From assembly GCA_036872755.1 (NCBI GenBank), contig JAVHNS010000015.1, positions 620,001-684,000 of the forward strand: a DNA stretch of 64,000 nt. The letters are read 5' to 3'. This DNA comes from Orbilia blumenaviensis. Its lineage: Eukaryota; Ascomycota; Orbiliomycetes; Orbiliales; Orbiliaceae. Positions 12,765-26,107 of this stretch are shown piece after piece (within the stretch, counting starts at the first letter, position 1; each line of letters starts with the position of its first letter). The translations under genes were made by a program, and so were the position numbers. A model generated the notes under the pieces. That model was not told where the DNA came from, ran no database searches, and saw only the letters and a list, made by a program, of their open reading frames with translations.

Positions 12765-13678
12765 TGTCTTTATTAAATATATATATATATAATCAGACTG
12801 ATTATGAAGTTAAGTATCGATCAAGGAAGTAATAAAGGAAGGGGGCGTTTGAAGTTGACGATCTATAGCTAGACCCAGGGACAATAGGACGGATAGATAT
12901 ATATTCAACAATGGTAGCGGACTTATCCATAACATATTCAGACTGATTACCTATTTATTCTAGAATTTTATATATGTTCGAAATGTTTTTCTCTAGTCGC
13001 TCTGATCGATCAACCGAGTTTCGTCAATTGATCAAATATAGAAGAATATTATATAATTCTTAGTTACGATCCAGACATGGTAACCCCCCTAACGCCCGCA
13101 ACACACAAAATTGTTGCATTTTTAGGCCGTTCAGTACATAGAGCGAGATGTCAATATCTATCGTAGGGGGTTTGGGTACCATTCTGGGACCGCTTCCGAA
13201 TAGTAGAGCATTTTAAAAGGGAAACAAGCCGTCTTATTCCCTTTCAAATTGTTATTTATACTGTTTTAAGTCCCCTTTTTTCTATAAACCGTCTTGAGAA
13301 ACCGGCCAAAACCCCAGACGGTAGTCTCGGCACTATCGATACGTATCGGGGCCAATATTGCAGTGATATTAACCGACAAAAAGGGAGCCTATCGAAATAT
13401 TTATAAGCGCCTATGAACTAGATATCTTATGGTCTTATACATGGCGTGCGGCAGCCAGCTTTCTGCCGAAGTTACCTACAAAGGTATAAAGGCAGCCTTG
13501 AGACCTTATGGCAATTCTGGGAGTAATATTGGCGCTGTAGATAAGATTGAAGAAGAATACGTTCAAGACATTTGGCTTTGGTAATGACATCGAAATGCCC
13601 TGTAGCCAAGTGCTACTACTCCAACCATCTCCGATCCCCTCCTATAAATACTCCATGAATATTACAAAAGAATTATCA
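12765..13678. other. AT-rich intergenic spacer
   Basis: No gene seen. It starts with a short TATATATATATATA run at 12779-12791, upstream of the minus-strand transporter, which could contain its core promoter. The remainder is AT-rich with no repeat I could define. Confidence 0.4.
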
Positions 13679-13826
13679 GGTCTTGTAGTTTAATTGGTAA
13701 AACACTGGGATGCTCGCTGGTTGATCACCAGTTGAGCGCTAGAAGCTATATTACTGGTATCCTATACTAGGAGCAATTATACTACTAACGTACCCAGAGA
13801 TGACTGTTCGAACCAGCCCTTGACCA
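13679..13826 (+). tRNA. tRNA-like gene or pseudogene with ~76-nt intron
   Basis: The locus folds as a tRNA. Acceptor GGTCTTG pairs with CTTGACC (5 of 7). The D stem is GTTT/AAAC around AATTGGTA. The anticodon stem CTGGG/CCCAG is perfect but separated by 83 nt, so an intron of about 76 nt would sit in the loop. The T arm is GACTG-TTCGAAC-CAGCC (4 of 5). Box A (TAGTTTAATTGG) and box B (GTTCGAACC) fit the Pol III consensus. If the intron follows position 37 the anticodon would be GCT, but position 37 is then C and the variable loop is too short for tRNA-Ser, so isotype is left open. The intron contains the hairpin CTGGT-TGATC-ACCAG. Two acceptor mismatches suggest a decaying copy. A mitochondrial-derived origin is possible from the D-arm style, yet the T-rich stop downstream argues for a nuclear Pol III unit. 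Confidence 0.4.
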
Positions 13827-13835
13827 TACTATTGA

Positions 13836-13853
13836 TTTTTTTTGATTTTTTTT
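13836..13853 (+). terminator. Probable Pol III terminator (two T8 runs)
   Basis: Two runs of eight T separated by GA start 10 bases after the last base of the tRNA-like locus, in the position and form expected of an RNA polymerase III terminator. Confidence 0.45.
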
Positions 13854-14536
13854 GGCGAATTTTCTACTCATAAAAAGAGGGACATTATACGACGTTGATA
13901 TTATTGTGATGAATGCATTAGTGATGGGTGCAATTGGTCTCGTAGTATGTGCAATATGAAGCTGAGATGAACTTGTGTAGTCTACGAAACTATATATGTG
14001 CCCAGAGTGTAGGCGGGCTGGCTATAAAAAGATTTCAACTTTATCTTCAATGCCCCCCTATTCAAATCTATCTTTGTGGAACTGCGCTGGAAAGGAGAAT
14101 CTTGGTAATTTGGTAACAATGCCCATGGTATCTCGAATTTAGCACTGGCCAGTGCATTAGGAAGCACGTAACCCAGCCAATTGTAACCATGGTTCAAGTT
14201 CTACATCGAGCCCAATCCATCACTAGCCTAGGGGTGAGCTGGGAATTCTTGCGAGTCACAGTCATTGCATGAGTTGCGTGGTAGGTTTTGCGTTGTTTCT
14301 TGGGCGCCATCAATCAACAATCAAATGAAACTGACCTCACCGCGACTGGTCTCGTGTTGACCTGACCCAAGAATCCAATATCACCATCCTCACCACCTCA
14401 TCGCATCTCGGCACCCACTGTTTCGCTTGTATCAAGTTATCATCACGTAATAATCCGTGCACTCTTTGGAGGCCCTTGCTTCTCATTAGCTCGCTTCCTG
14501 GCACCAACTTCCATTGCCCTGTCGATAGACGAGAAT

Positions 14537-14914
14537 ATGCCTCCAAAAAAGGCAACAGACAAAAAGGAGGCCCCAAAAGCCAAGGGGGACGAAGGTGTGT
14601 ACAATCTCCAACGGCTCTCTCCTATTTCACTTTGACGGTTTTTCGATCTCTAATTGAATCGGAGACTCCCTTTGCACGCAATCAATATGATTTCCCCCTA
14701 AGTTAACGTTAATGCTGTTGACTTTTTTTCTCTCAACTCGACTCGCCTCGATGAATGCCTGAACTCGCTTGCTTGCCACCATGCATCCATCCACTATCGG
14801 TCCACCCCCTGTCTCTTTTGGTGCGGGGTTGTTGGCTGCAAAGCATCTATAGATGCGTCTTAACATCTGATTCGTCCGTCAGCGAGCCACTTTTGTGAGC
14901 GGTTCGCCCTTTCT

Positions 14915-14948
<34 letters not shown>

Positions 14949-17730
14949 GAAGCTTGGTCGTTCTCAGTTTCGCCTCCACCCATGGCCTGGCTGCCCATAT
15001 GATCCTTATTCCCTGCAAGCTCGAACATCGGGCCAGTAAGTATCTCCTCATTATCATGTATAGGAAAAAAAATAATGTTGGATCTCGTTTGCGGGACACA
15101 GCAAAAAGACAACTCTCCCTCGATCAATTAGCTTTAGTTGAAGCTGCATATGCACTGCACGTTCCTTTTTTTGGTTACCTTCTATCTGCAAAGCATTACA
15201 TGGGTGTGCTTGCATGCCAAATGACACACAAGAGCAAGCACAGCAACAAATGTTGTTGTCGTCGATATATCATATTTTCTCTTTGCCTGGGGATGTTTTT
15301 CTTTTTGGTGTGAGGGATGCATGGGCAAGGTGGGAGATGCATCGGCAGGAATAATCTCCGAGCGTTGGAGACGAAGCTGGGGCAGCCTGCCGCCCGAGGT
15401 GAACCAGCTGAGGTTGGGAAGAGGGGAAAATCCCAGAGGGCTGAAATTTTTCCAGGAAATCTGGCCTTCTTTTTAAATTTTCTTTTATTATCGGTTTGCT
15501 TTTATTGAATAGCCGGACGACAGACGTGGATATACTACTAACGCATTGTATTTCAGCCGTTGAAATGATTCTAGATTACCTACAAAAGCAGAACCGCCCA
15601 TATTCGGCAACGGACATTAGTGCCAATTTACATAACGCGGTTACGAAGGCGAATGCGGCAAAGCTACTCAAGGAGTTGAGTGATAGTGGAGATCTAGTGG
15701 TTTGCGTCTCTGGTAAGTAAAGGGCTTAACACTCCCTAAACACTCCGTGTCCGATCGACGAATATACGGTCGATGAAGACAAAGGGGTGGTTCTGGGCTG
15801 CCCGGACCAGCCGAATACGAGCAAATGACTACAATCCATGGCGCCTTTGTGGACTTGGCTGACTCGCTGAATGGTGTGAACAATTCAATAGGGAAACAAA
15901 TGGTCTATCATACTCCTCAGGTAAGAATATCGGAAGGGCAGTATAGTGAAGATGATGACAGAGCTCTCGTCTGGTCTGTGCATGTTGCAGATGTTGCAGG
16001 TGTGCGTAGCCCAATTCGAGGTCTTGGACCACCAGGGCTTCCCATGGTTTAGAGAAGATCAGGGATAGTGGGAGATCCCTCGCCGAGGGGGCAATACTTT
16101 AGCCAAAGTACCTCTATCAGGAAGGGAACCTGTCGAGATGTACCCCTTACACAGAGCCCTTCTCTCCAGATATTGGCTTGCGTCTCCACTACCAGCTCCA
16201 CATCTATCCCGGAGGAACATATCGGAATCCGGCTCTGACCCGACCTATTTCGCATGAAGCCCAACCCTCGGATAAGCACACTATCGACGAAATCACGAAC
16301 AAGGCTCCTTGGTGTTTATTACTTTAGTCAGCAGGTTCGGTTAACGGATGATATTCCTGATCTACTCTTCTAGGACCCTGATGACCTTGCTTCACCGGAA
16401 GAAATCGCGGATATGAAAGCATCGGTCGAGGCTATGAAGGAACGCACGTCGACACTAAAGGTTGAACTAAAATCCCTCCAGGTGACACTTCAAAACTTTC
16501 GTTCCATGCCAACCGCAGATGATCTCGAGTCCAAAGTGGACACCCTACAGCAAGAAGTCACAGACCTACGCAGCCGTCTCAAGTCTTTACGCAGCGGCGA
16601 TGTGAAACCGGTATCAGCTGAGGACAAGCAAAGGTTGCAGATGGAGGTAAAGAGGATGCAAGGGTTGTGGATCGCTAGGAAGAAGTGGTCGAAGGAGTTC
16701 TTCGAAGCTGTTGCAGATGGTATGGGCAGTGATGTCAATCTCAAGGATCTGAAGGTGAGCTATACCCACCCTTCTCATAACATGACCACTTTAGCGATAG
16801 CCACCCTCGCACTTTGGGCCTTCGATTGCGATTCCTTGCAAGGGGGCTTCCTATTTGTCTCGGCGTGGGATGTACCTTGGTGTCGGACGAGGGAGTCTAC
16901 TAGGCATAATTTGCCCAGAGGATGCATCAAGTATAGTGTGTACAACCCGAAACATTTCGACTATCGAGGTTTCACCGCATTTGATACATACGTACAATCC
17001 ACTTCATTCGCCCACGGCCCGCCACCACCTTTCCTTCGTTATCGTTTCCATCAACTCGAAAGTCAATCCCGTGGAGCTTTCCGGTGAGCTGGTTATTTTG
17101 TGCCACCCGAACCACACCACCATCCCTTGTCCCGGATTTACGATTATCCAACCAGTTTTCGACATCACCAATCATACTTCTCTCTACCTCATCACTCACT
17201 ACCACTCATCTCATCTCTCCCCCCTCCATTCTTCGTTTATCCTACCAGATGCGTCAGCCCTTTCCTAAATCCCGCATTCCCTTACAAACGAAATTAGCAA
17301 GCCCTGGGTAACACACTTTTGTGGAATGCCTAAAAACAAAATATCTGCAGCCTTCCGTCGGTTGTGTTCCCCCAGATTTTCGGGAGATATCTTATTCGTG
17401 TACATGTACCTTGGTTGTGTTAAGGAGAACGACCGCAGTCCTTTCTTCCCACAGTGTCTTCAACGAGACAGCCAAGGGTCACGAAGGCTGTAGACGGTTT
17501 CCATGCCGTTTAACCGTAACGTTGTACAAGACAACTCACCTACACATTCCTCTTTTGAATGCTGCTTCCACTGAACCTCAAAATCACACATTCTACTTTG
17601 AGTTGCCTTCGGATCAGAAACTGATAAATATCAAAACTTTTCGCCATCACCATAGGAACTCATGGGTATCGAAGAACCGGCCGAAGCCGAGCAGAGGATC
17701 AGTTTATTGAAGAAGGCTGCTAGAATTTGA
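14537..17730 (+). CDS. HOP2: Homologous-pairing protein 2 (Hop2/TBPIP), 232 aa
   Basis: Five exons: 14537-14594, 15557-15712, 15892-15920, 16374-16754, 17656-17730. All phases join. After MPPKKATDKKEAPKAKGDE comes the winged-helix DNA-binding domain (VEMILDYLQKQNRPYSATDI, then SANLHNAVTKANAAKLLKEL, then GKQMVYHTPQ), a long leucine-zipper coiled coil (about residues 100-150), and a basic/aromatic helix (RMQGLWIARKKWSKEFFEAV) that packs on Mnd1 in known structures. Hop2-Mnd1 stimulates Dmc1/Rad51 strand exchange in meiosis, in the nucleus. Length compares with 217 aa in human PSMC3IP. The introns are odd: 962, 179, 453 and 901 bp against 52-98 bp in neighbours. Exon 3 codes for only about ten residues. 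The last exon (ELMGIEEPAEAEQR) is chosen by phase and motif and is less certain than the rest. Confidence 0.8.
14916..14947 (+). repeat. T32 homopolymer inside HOP2 intron 1
   Basis: A run of 32 T within the 962-bp first intron. It could be the tail of a retroposed insertion in minus orientation (a poly-A tail on the other strand), which might explain the intron length. I saw no clear target-site duplication. Confidence 0.6.
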
Positions 17731-20700
17731 ACTATATCCGCATTATACCGGAATCTCGTCGACAGAATGTGGTTGAAGTATCCTACTTGGTACTTACTGC
17801 AGGCAGCCTAACCGAGTGGATAGCTGCAGGTCTTCGTATTGATGCTTACTCCCGTCTACCTACACTGTTAATACTCCTTGGTCACTTCTGCATTACCCCA
17901 ATAGCTTCAACGCGTATCGAGGGTAGTAGATATGTCTCTTTTCTTTCTAGTTTCTTTTTGCTCAAGCCATGGATCGACTTGTAACGAGCCTACTGCTAGA
18001 GCCCGGCTTGGTTTAACACCTATGTCTAGACTAGACTAGATTGCTTGATACCAAGTGTAGCCGTCCTCACGAGGTGATCCAGTTATTCTGCCCTGGCCTT
18101 TCCCGTTTATGTTTCACATGGAATTTTCCTCTAGAAAAACATTGGCTTCTGCAGAATTCAAGCATGATATTATATCGAACTATTGCATGATACTCTCTAG
18201 ATATCCACCAATAGATATCATATCCTACATAGGCGCACATCCTCGATCTCTGTGGATCTCAAGTAAAACCTTTAGAGTCTACGTATGCCACCGATGATAT
18301 CCGGCTGTAAGCTGCGATGCAGTTCAGCCCTAAAAAAACCATTCAATCCAATGGCATTCAATCTCGCAAAGTACACATTTGTTTTCTCGTGACACGACCG
18401 TTAAACTTAATCCACGAGCCAGTAGAAAAATAGGGAACAAATGTAAGACACACCACTCATGAGAGAAAATATGATAGATCGATTAAGAAAAAAAAAAAAA
18501 CCTCAATCGACGTGTGCCAATGCTATATTTTCTCCAAAAATCGCTTTGAAATATTTTCGCATGTGACAAGGATTGACAACTGGTCCCTCGCATGTCACCC
18601 ATTATGCACAGAAAGCCATGGATATAGCAGTTAAACTCAATTTGGAGGGGCATTATCCTCGAATTCTTATCGATATGAATTCATAGTGGGGAATATAAGT
18701 CATATGATCCCGCCTGAATACCCGACGTTCGACGGTGCTTTTAGAATGAGCAGATACGAGGACACTAGCACGGGAAGCTTGAAAGCCCACGCGGCCAGTT
18801 CCTCAACACTAGTATATACTAGCTGGGGTTGTCTACTCGATCCGATCCACGATTCCCAGAGTTTAGCTGAAGTTTAAGAGATCATAGGTGGAGTGTACCA
18901 AGCGGTACTTCCTGCCAGCAGTACCAGTCGGAGAGCTTCAGCTTAAAGTTTTTAGGCCCAATGCACCTTGAAGAGCTCGATCAGATGAAAATTAAGAAGC
19001 TAGAGCAGAGCTAAAAGTCGAGCTCTCGACCTTGAGATGAAACATAACAAGCTGGAAAAAGCGTCGTCTCGAGAAGCGTCTTTCGTCAATGATCATTAGA
19101 ATGCCAACATTTTGCGAAGACCCGGTACATACCTTAAATTGACCAAATTCAGCCGAAAAAGTGCAGCGATCAGCCGTCTTTGGGGTTCGTTAACGCCAAA
19201 TGTCTAACGACAGCTGCATATTGAACCGGAGTTAACGAGAACATTGCATTAACTAGCCTAATACTTTCGCAATGCAATTCCCTTATCGATTCGCGGTCCA
19301 TGCATGCCAATGCAGGAATATCGAGTGTCAAGACCAGGTTCGGTTCTGGCTTCTCCCTTCTCGTCCCACAAGTGCGACAAGCGCCTTTTTCACAAGGTGC
19401 GCTGAGAAGCGCCACCAACCTCCACAATCGGATTTAGAGCATTGAATCTCAGCTTCCATTGCAGATCGAGATCTGATTGGTCAGTGGGGTTTATCAATTG
19501 TTTGGGAAAGAATGTGGGCTACATCGTGCATGATTGTGAAAAAAGATTTTGTGCTTTGAGGAATTTCCACGGTTGGCGTTCCTTACGAGCACGGGCTCTC
19601 AATTCCACGAGTCAAGGTCCAAAGTTTTCCTTGATTTTTTTGGAATTTTTCGGTTGAGGGGAAGGGTCAAGCGCAAGCGGCTGTGTGATTCGGCTAGACC
19701 GTGTACCATAAAAATACCACCATGGTCCAGAAAAACCAATGGTTGAAATTCCAGTAGAATTATCAAACTTGGCTGCAGGAAAGGAGGAGACCCAGATACT
19801 ACAATGAGATGAGGATGTAGCGCTTGCATAAATTTACTACATCTTAATGATTCGATGGCTATGATAAATATTTTCACCGGAAAAAAAGTATCAAGCCTCA
19901 TCACCCCGGAGAGACTACATGGGAGAAATTCAAATACCATTTAGAAACATCATGGGATTCTGGCAAATTATCAATATCAGGCGCGGTATCCTTCGATATC
20001 CGACGAATGAGTACTAGTCGCCATTGGCATTTTCTGTACCGGCAGTTACTTCACCTGCATTTCAAAGCACTTGAGCCGCGTTTTTAGTGCAGATATGTAA
20101 GCACATGTGCCCATGCACCAACCCTTGTAAAATATTTTGTTTCCTTAGATTTTGCAGATTAGATTTCAAAGGAGCCTCACTCGTGATATCTTTGTAACAA
20201 GGATTTTTAAATAGATATTCTTCAGGAGGCGTGTTTGATATGTGTTAGTGTAAACTTTAGGGGTTTTCGGATCGTGACCTGGTGTAGCAACAAATTGAAC
20301 GGCGCTATTAATACACACTCTTGATGATATTTCTGTGAAGGTGGTCGTCAGCGATGAGGCTTGATAGTAGACTATACCTATTTGACATGTAGATGTCATG
20401 TATATATCTCAGAGCACCGGAGAAATCCGCTTCTCACACCTCTTTACCCGTGCCCAAAAAGTTTTTTATATGACAAAGGGTGAACTAGACGTCCAGAGAC
20501 TTGATTCGATCGAAAGAACTTCCAAGCGATATGCAAGATTGTGTTGAAACCCCTGTCTGCTCCCAAATACCACGAGCGAAAGCAAAGGCGATTGGGCCTT
20601 AAATCGACGATATACCCCGCCTTACGAGATTGCCAGCAGGGTGCCGGTAAGCTACAGCATTTGAGTGAGCGCGCGCAGATGGTCACCAAGATCGGTAGGG

Positions 20701-23700
20701 ATAAACCCAAACTTTTGGTGGACGGACAGGGTTAGTGCATACAAGAGGCCCTTGCTTACACGAGTGATACTTCCCACCGTCCAGTCGATTTTTGCAGATT
20801 CGAATATGAATGTCGATGTCGAAATGTGCAGCGTTTCCGCGTTTTCACGTCGTACATGTATTTTTTTTTGATATTTCGCTGTTATATTGTGATAGATGGG
20901 GTGTGGGGGGCCTGGAGAGGCGGGAGTAATCAAGTTTTTTTAGCCTAGAGAGAGCTCTGTCCAAAATTGAGGCGAGTAGATGAAGGGTTATGAGAAATAT
21001 GCAGGTAAGATTTTCGAACCCGTTATTCTCATGACAATTGGCCCTTAGTATCAATAGATTTCGCCACCGTTTTAGTTGGAGAAATGGGACGACCGTCTGC
21101 GCCTGTGCCAAAAAAAACGGTCGGCTCGCAAATTGATATCGAATAACGGTTATGATCTTCGATATCCGTGACAAAGCGAACATGGGGTAATAAGCCATCC
21201 CATAATTGATGGGGGCATATTACGGCCTTTCCGCAGTGAGACTGTTTCTGTAAGTACTGACTAAGTATTCTCGACACGGTCCATACCACTGGATTTGTGA
21301 TCGAACTGGCAATCGGTTCGTAAACTCGGTGTGCACGGTCTATCAGATCGGGCCGTCTGTTCAAAATTACGAACTATGAACCCAGTTTTTTTGGGCTATG
21401 AACACTTCGGCTAGAGAGACTCGAATCTCCATGAATTCTTGTTTTCAAAAGCCGTACCGTCCCTCGTACGACAAAAAGGAAAGCCGGCGGCCTCCGCAAT
21501 GCGATACCCATCGTCCTCAGAATCCCAAGAATGCGGTCTTGAGGATTTGTGGAGCCAGTGTGGCACACCAACTCGTGAAACAAGCCCGCTGCTACGAGAC
21601 TCGCCAACCTCGAGTATTTTCAGGAGACAGAATTAGACAAGACGGGTTAAAAAAAAAAAAAAAAAAAAACGTGGATGGCATAGTAATCGAGGAGGTCGAT
21701 GATCAGCCCTGGCTGGGCTGTGTGATCCACAGGGTGCTGCAAGTGCAAGCAAGCTCTTGAGCTCAGATGCATGTTCAAATTAAACGGTGGTGCGTTGTGT
21801 GGAGGTTGCAGTTGCAGTTCTGGGATTATATGGATCATGATAATCCTTTGGATTGATTCTGGGGTTGCAATACTTCAAGGTCTGTCTAGTATCTCGACGA
21901 ATAACGTTACTCGATTCACGAATTCACAACTTGGTATCAGCCTAATAGAATTTCTCAAATAGCCAAGTATTTTCAAAAGGAAGGCACCTGCGCCACCAAG
22001 TACGTGTGGCCGATTCCTTTGAAGATACCTTGTTTCTCGAAGTTTGTCGTCGATGGTGGGCCACTAGGTGCGTGAATCGCGTCATGTGGAACACTAGCTT
22101 GCCAGTGAAGGTCCACTGGTCATGGTGAGGGCGATGCCGTCCGTCCCCATTGTCGGGTTAACATGAATCAAAATTCGAAGGAGATTTCCTTCCGGAACAC
22201 GGAACGCGGCTTTTTGTCATTTCATGCTGTCGTCCTTTTAGCTCTTATTTCTATTCACACGATTCCTTAAATTCCCTTTACCCTCGCTAATGCCTCCCGG
22301 GTTTCTATCGAGGAAACGTTGTCAACAAGAACTGGGGAACCTGGTAGGCCTGGGCGCTAGGAGGGTGTGCGAAGCATTCATGTGACTTGGAAGCGGAAGC
22401 ATGCGGGATTATGAAAGAATGCACTCATAGTATTGCATAATTTAAATATTCGATTGCCCGTGGCTCTGTCGACGTCGGTAAAAAGTTCGAGGCTGGGGGC
22501 CGTTCGCGCATCAAACGAGTCTTTTTTGGTCCCCTCTCGACCATGATCTTACCGCCAATCATCGGAACTTAACTCCTAGGAGAATTGAAAAGTTGGGATG
22601 AAAAAACAGGCTGTAGACTACCTTCGTCGAATTCTCATTGTATAAGAAGAACCGCAATGCGGAGGTCCTTGTGATAGTAGCGAAGACTGGGTTTTGTATG
22701 CATAATAGCGGTTCTAATATAGCGAACTGGAAGTATGACCTCTAGCTCAACTGCACCCCTGCTCATAAGCTTTAGCAGTAGCTGGCTGGCACGGGAGATG
22801 TGCTCTGTCCTGAGAACAGGGCGGCAAATAGAATGCCTTGAAGAAGCCTGTCGACACGAAGAGCGATGGGGAGCTACATGCATCAATGGCATGGCAAGTG
22901 CATTGCGCCGCCGCGTAGTCCGGGCACTTGCTGTGGGCCCCTACCTATAGGCACGTATGTACTGCGGTTTGTAAGCGAAACAAAACAAGCTTAATATAAT
23001 TTATCTTGCAGATGATGATGAAGATGATGCGGAAACTGGAGAACCAGGACTCTGTGCATTTGATACGTACATACATACTCACATACCTTAGTATTATACT
23101 TATCATGAATCTGGACCGAATGAAAGGGAGGGCAAATGCGAATCAGCTTACCGTTGCATCATCCTCCGCCTCAGGAGATATGCTAAGCTGAGCACGGAAA
23201 GTTGTTAGTCTTGGGCTCCGTAGTTTGGTAGATGCCTTGCCGGAGAGGTATTCGGGGTACGTACAGAGCCTGTATATAATTATAGTAGACACCGTCAGAT
23301 CTGTGGGGTTCGTGATCATAAACCCTGGGAGTGTGAAGCCGGTCGAGACAGGGGACAAGCGGCAATTGTACATGTATTAAAAGGGAAATGAAACCCGTCT
23401 CCAATAGCTAACGAAGCTCACATATAGCCGTTATCGAGGGTCTTGTTAGTTCCGAACTTTCCTTGCATCTACTATACACCGTGGAGCGGTGGTTGGAGAT
23501 ACATTAATTTGAGAGCTCGGTCCAAAAGTAGAGTCGTCTATACCAACCCACAAAAGTTGATATATCAAAAAGAGTAGCTGGCCCTCCCACCACTACCACC
23601 ACCACCATCAAAACGAGGAAGCCGCAACCCTCCCAAGGAATTCGAAGTGCCCAAATCTGCACGATGATCTAACCAGTCACGAAGACGAAGACGAAGTGGT

Positions 23701-26107
23701 TTTTTAGCCTCGAATTTTTAGAAACAAGTAAAACCGGGCTGAGGCAGAAGGGAAAGGAAAAGGAATAGACCCCGATTTGGGAGTACCTTAACTACCTCTG
23801 TCAACAAGAAATTAAGGCTTGCCCGAAGGCTCCAGCACCGTCGACTATCGAGCAGCTGGTTCTGGTAATCCAACGGCAGCTGTCACAGGTAGCAAAAGCA
23901 AAGTGCCTCCTCGCTGCAGGAAAACAAACTAACGAACTAATAGGAGCTTTTCGTTCTGTTGGACATTTGATCGGACCACTTTTACGTATTGTCGCATACA
24001 TACTTACATACGTCCGCTGGAAAGGACCCGCTGCACCGTCCGTTCGTCAACAGGGCAAGATTGCACGGAAATCTGGGGTCGCAAAAAGGAACGATTCGAT
24101 CGAGTGCCTGCCCGTTCATTGCACTGCACCATCCCCCTTAGCTTAGGCTGGACGTCACATACGGGTGGGTGTGTGTGTGTGGACGGCCCTGTGAATTCGA
24201 AAACTGTGGGAAAAGAAAGGCAAACCGTGCATGAATCGCCCAACCTCAGAATTCTAGCTGCAGCTATTCCGCAGCATCGTGACCGGAACAGCAGGTGCAC
24301 CTTCGTCGGTCTGCCAGGCCAGATCAGCGATCTAACATATCAAAACACGGCCGGCTCCTTCACACCGAGTAGATCGAAGAAGGAGAAGAAGGGAGACAAC
24401 ATTGCCTAAAGATCCGTTAACGTTTCAGGCGCGAAGCTCAGGGTTAGTGGTATAATATAATATAAAATCGGGATACCGCGTCGTATCCTTCAAATCTCGC
24501 CTCGACTTCCTGGGTTTCCCTCGTCCTCATTGCGGTAATTATTGAACCGAGATTTCCAGAGAGAAAGAGCTAGGCTATTCCGCTGTCTGCTCCAACTAGT
24601 GTGCCGTACACTGTTTCCAGAATACTATAATTTTACATTTTTCGGTGAGTGAGAGAAAGGGCCCCCCACTCATGCTTAGCATCCAAAACCAAATGCTTGG
24701 GATTATTTCGTTATACGAAAATACTTTATAGCAGCACCAGCAATGCCCTCTTCGTCGGCAAGGTTAACGTGCTATTGATGAACAAGCAGGGCCCGCTGCA
24801 TACAGCTGCCGGGATACAGCTGCACGATCTACGCAACGCAGGACACACGAGACCAGGTCCGGCAAGAGCCCTCCTAATTGTAGCGGCTAACGAAGTTGAG
24901 AACAAAATCGTCATTGCGTCGACCCAACTCGACTCGGTCTCGGTCTGGCAGAGGAGAGAGAGCGAGACTTGTCTCAAAAAGAAAACTTAACTCAACCTTT
25001 TAACTTAACTGGAGCTTGCTATCATCCATCCCTTCACTGGAGTGAGCAACCAGTTGATAAAACGCCGGGCCGAGCCTTCACAGACCTTTAACCAAGTCCG
25101 TTGATATACCAGCCCCTTTGGATGGCCCTTTCATCCGTTATTGAAAATCCAATTCGACATCTTGACTTAGCCAACGGAACGGGATCCCTCGTCCACCGCA
25201 CCGCTCTTGTACCGGAATTTCGCGTATCACCCACCACCTTGCGCAACATTCGCGAAATAGCTGCAAGTACGACTGAGAGCCTTGCAGAACCCCATCTTGG
25301 CGACTGTCACTAGCAGCTTCCCTCCTCTTTCTTGTCGGACGACAGCAAGCCACTGGCTGGAGCTCGAGGAAGAAGAAAATAGGTTGAAAATCCACCCCGA
25401 ATAGAGGAACGAAAAGCTACAGGGAATGCTAAAGGTGGTTGCATCGAGAGGTGGAAAATATACCCCGCTAGCACCCAGCTACCACTCACTTACTCCTGCA
25501 AGTATCCATTTTGCTTGCTCATCCTCTCGCTCGCGTTCTGCAGTTTCCCCTCTCACGAACCGTGGAATAAGAAGGTTGCCTGCAAGACACAAGCAGGAGC
25601 GGAAGCTAGAATTTCTGTCCTTCTTAAATCTGTAGCCCCTTCGTTTCCCGTTCCCGTTCTCGACCAACCAGCTCGTTTCCTCCCCCAATTTGCAGTCCCG
25701 AATCTTGGGCCGGCCTGCTGTCGTACAGCGCAGCTCGAAGTCCTCCACCAATCCGCTCGTTATATATATACAAATCCAAACCTGGGTTCGAATTAAACCA
25801 TCTGAAAGCTTAAGGCAGATACTTATATACCCTGATATGAAAGTATATCGCGGCAGTATCTTTTAACCTGTGAAACCCTTTTTCAAAGGAGGCCAAAAAC
25901 AAACAAACAAAAAAAAGCGATACGATCTCGCAAAGAGATCCCTCGCATTATTAATTTAATTCTCTTGGGTTTGGGAAGCATTTAAGATTTCGGTAACAGG
26001 AAATCTCTCGCTCAGGTCAGGCTGCCGGATAACCCAAGGCCCTTTTCGTCCTGCCCAAAGAGAACAATCCAGTCGAGCCAGTTTAGTCCAATCAAATCTT
26101 CCGAAGA
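17731..26107. other. Gene-poor 8.4 kb region
   Basis: No convincing gene between HOP2 and the CCCH gene. Open frames are short and overlap on both strands. A(n) runs occur at 18488-18500 and 21649-21669, and a short GT run at about 24166-24181. A good splice acceptor before an Asp/Glu-rich frame at 23011-23050 (DDDEDDAETGEPG) may be the relic of a spliced gene, but I could not extend it. Sequence near 18690-19080 also reads like degraded coding DNA. The last 600 bp (25.5-26.1 kb) become CT/CA-rich and probably include the promoter and leader of the CCCH gene. Confidence 0.5.

Noticed and set aside
17804..17880. Second tRNA (Ser/Leu-like CCGAGTGG box A)
   Set aside because: No matching B box, no closed acceptor or anticodon stem.
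22735..23060. Possible broken IMPACT/YIH1-type gene (acidic DDDE stretch after a splice acceptor)
   Set aside because: The DDGETAAG signature is absent, and upstream frames give no supporting match.
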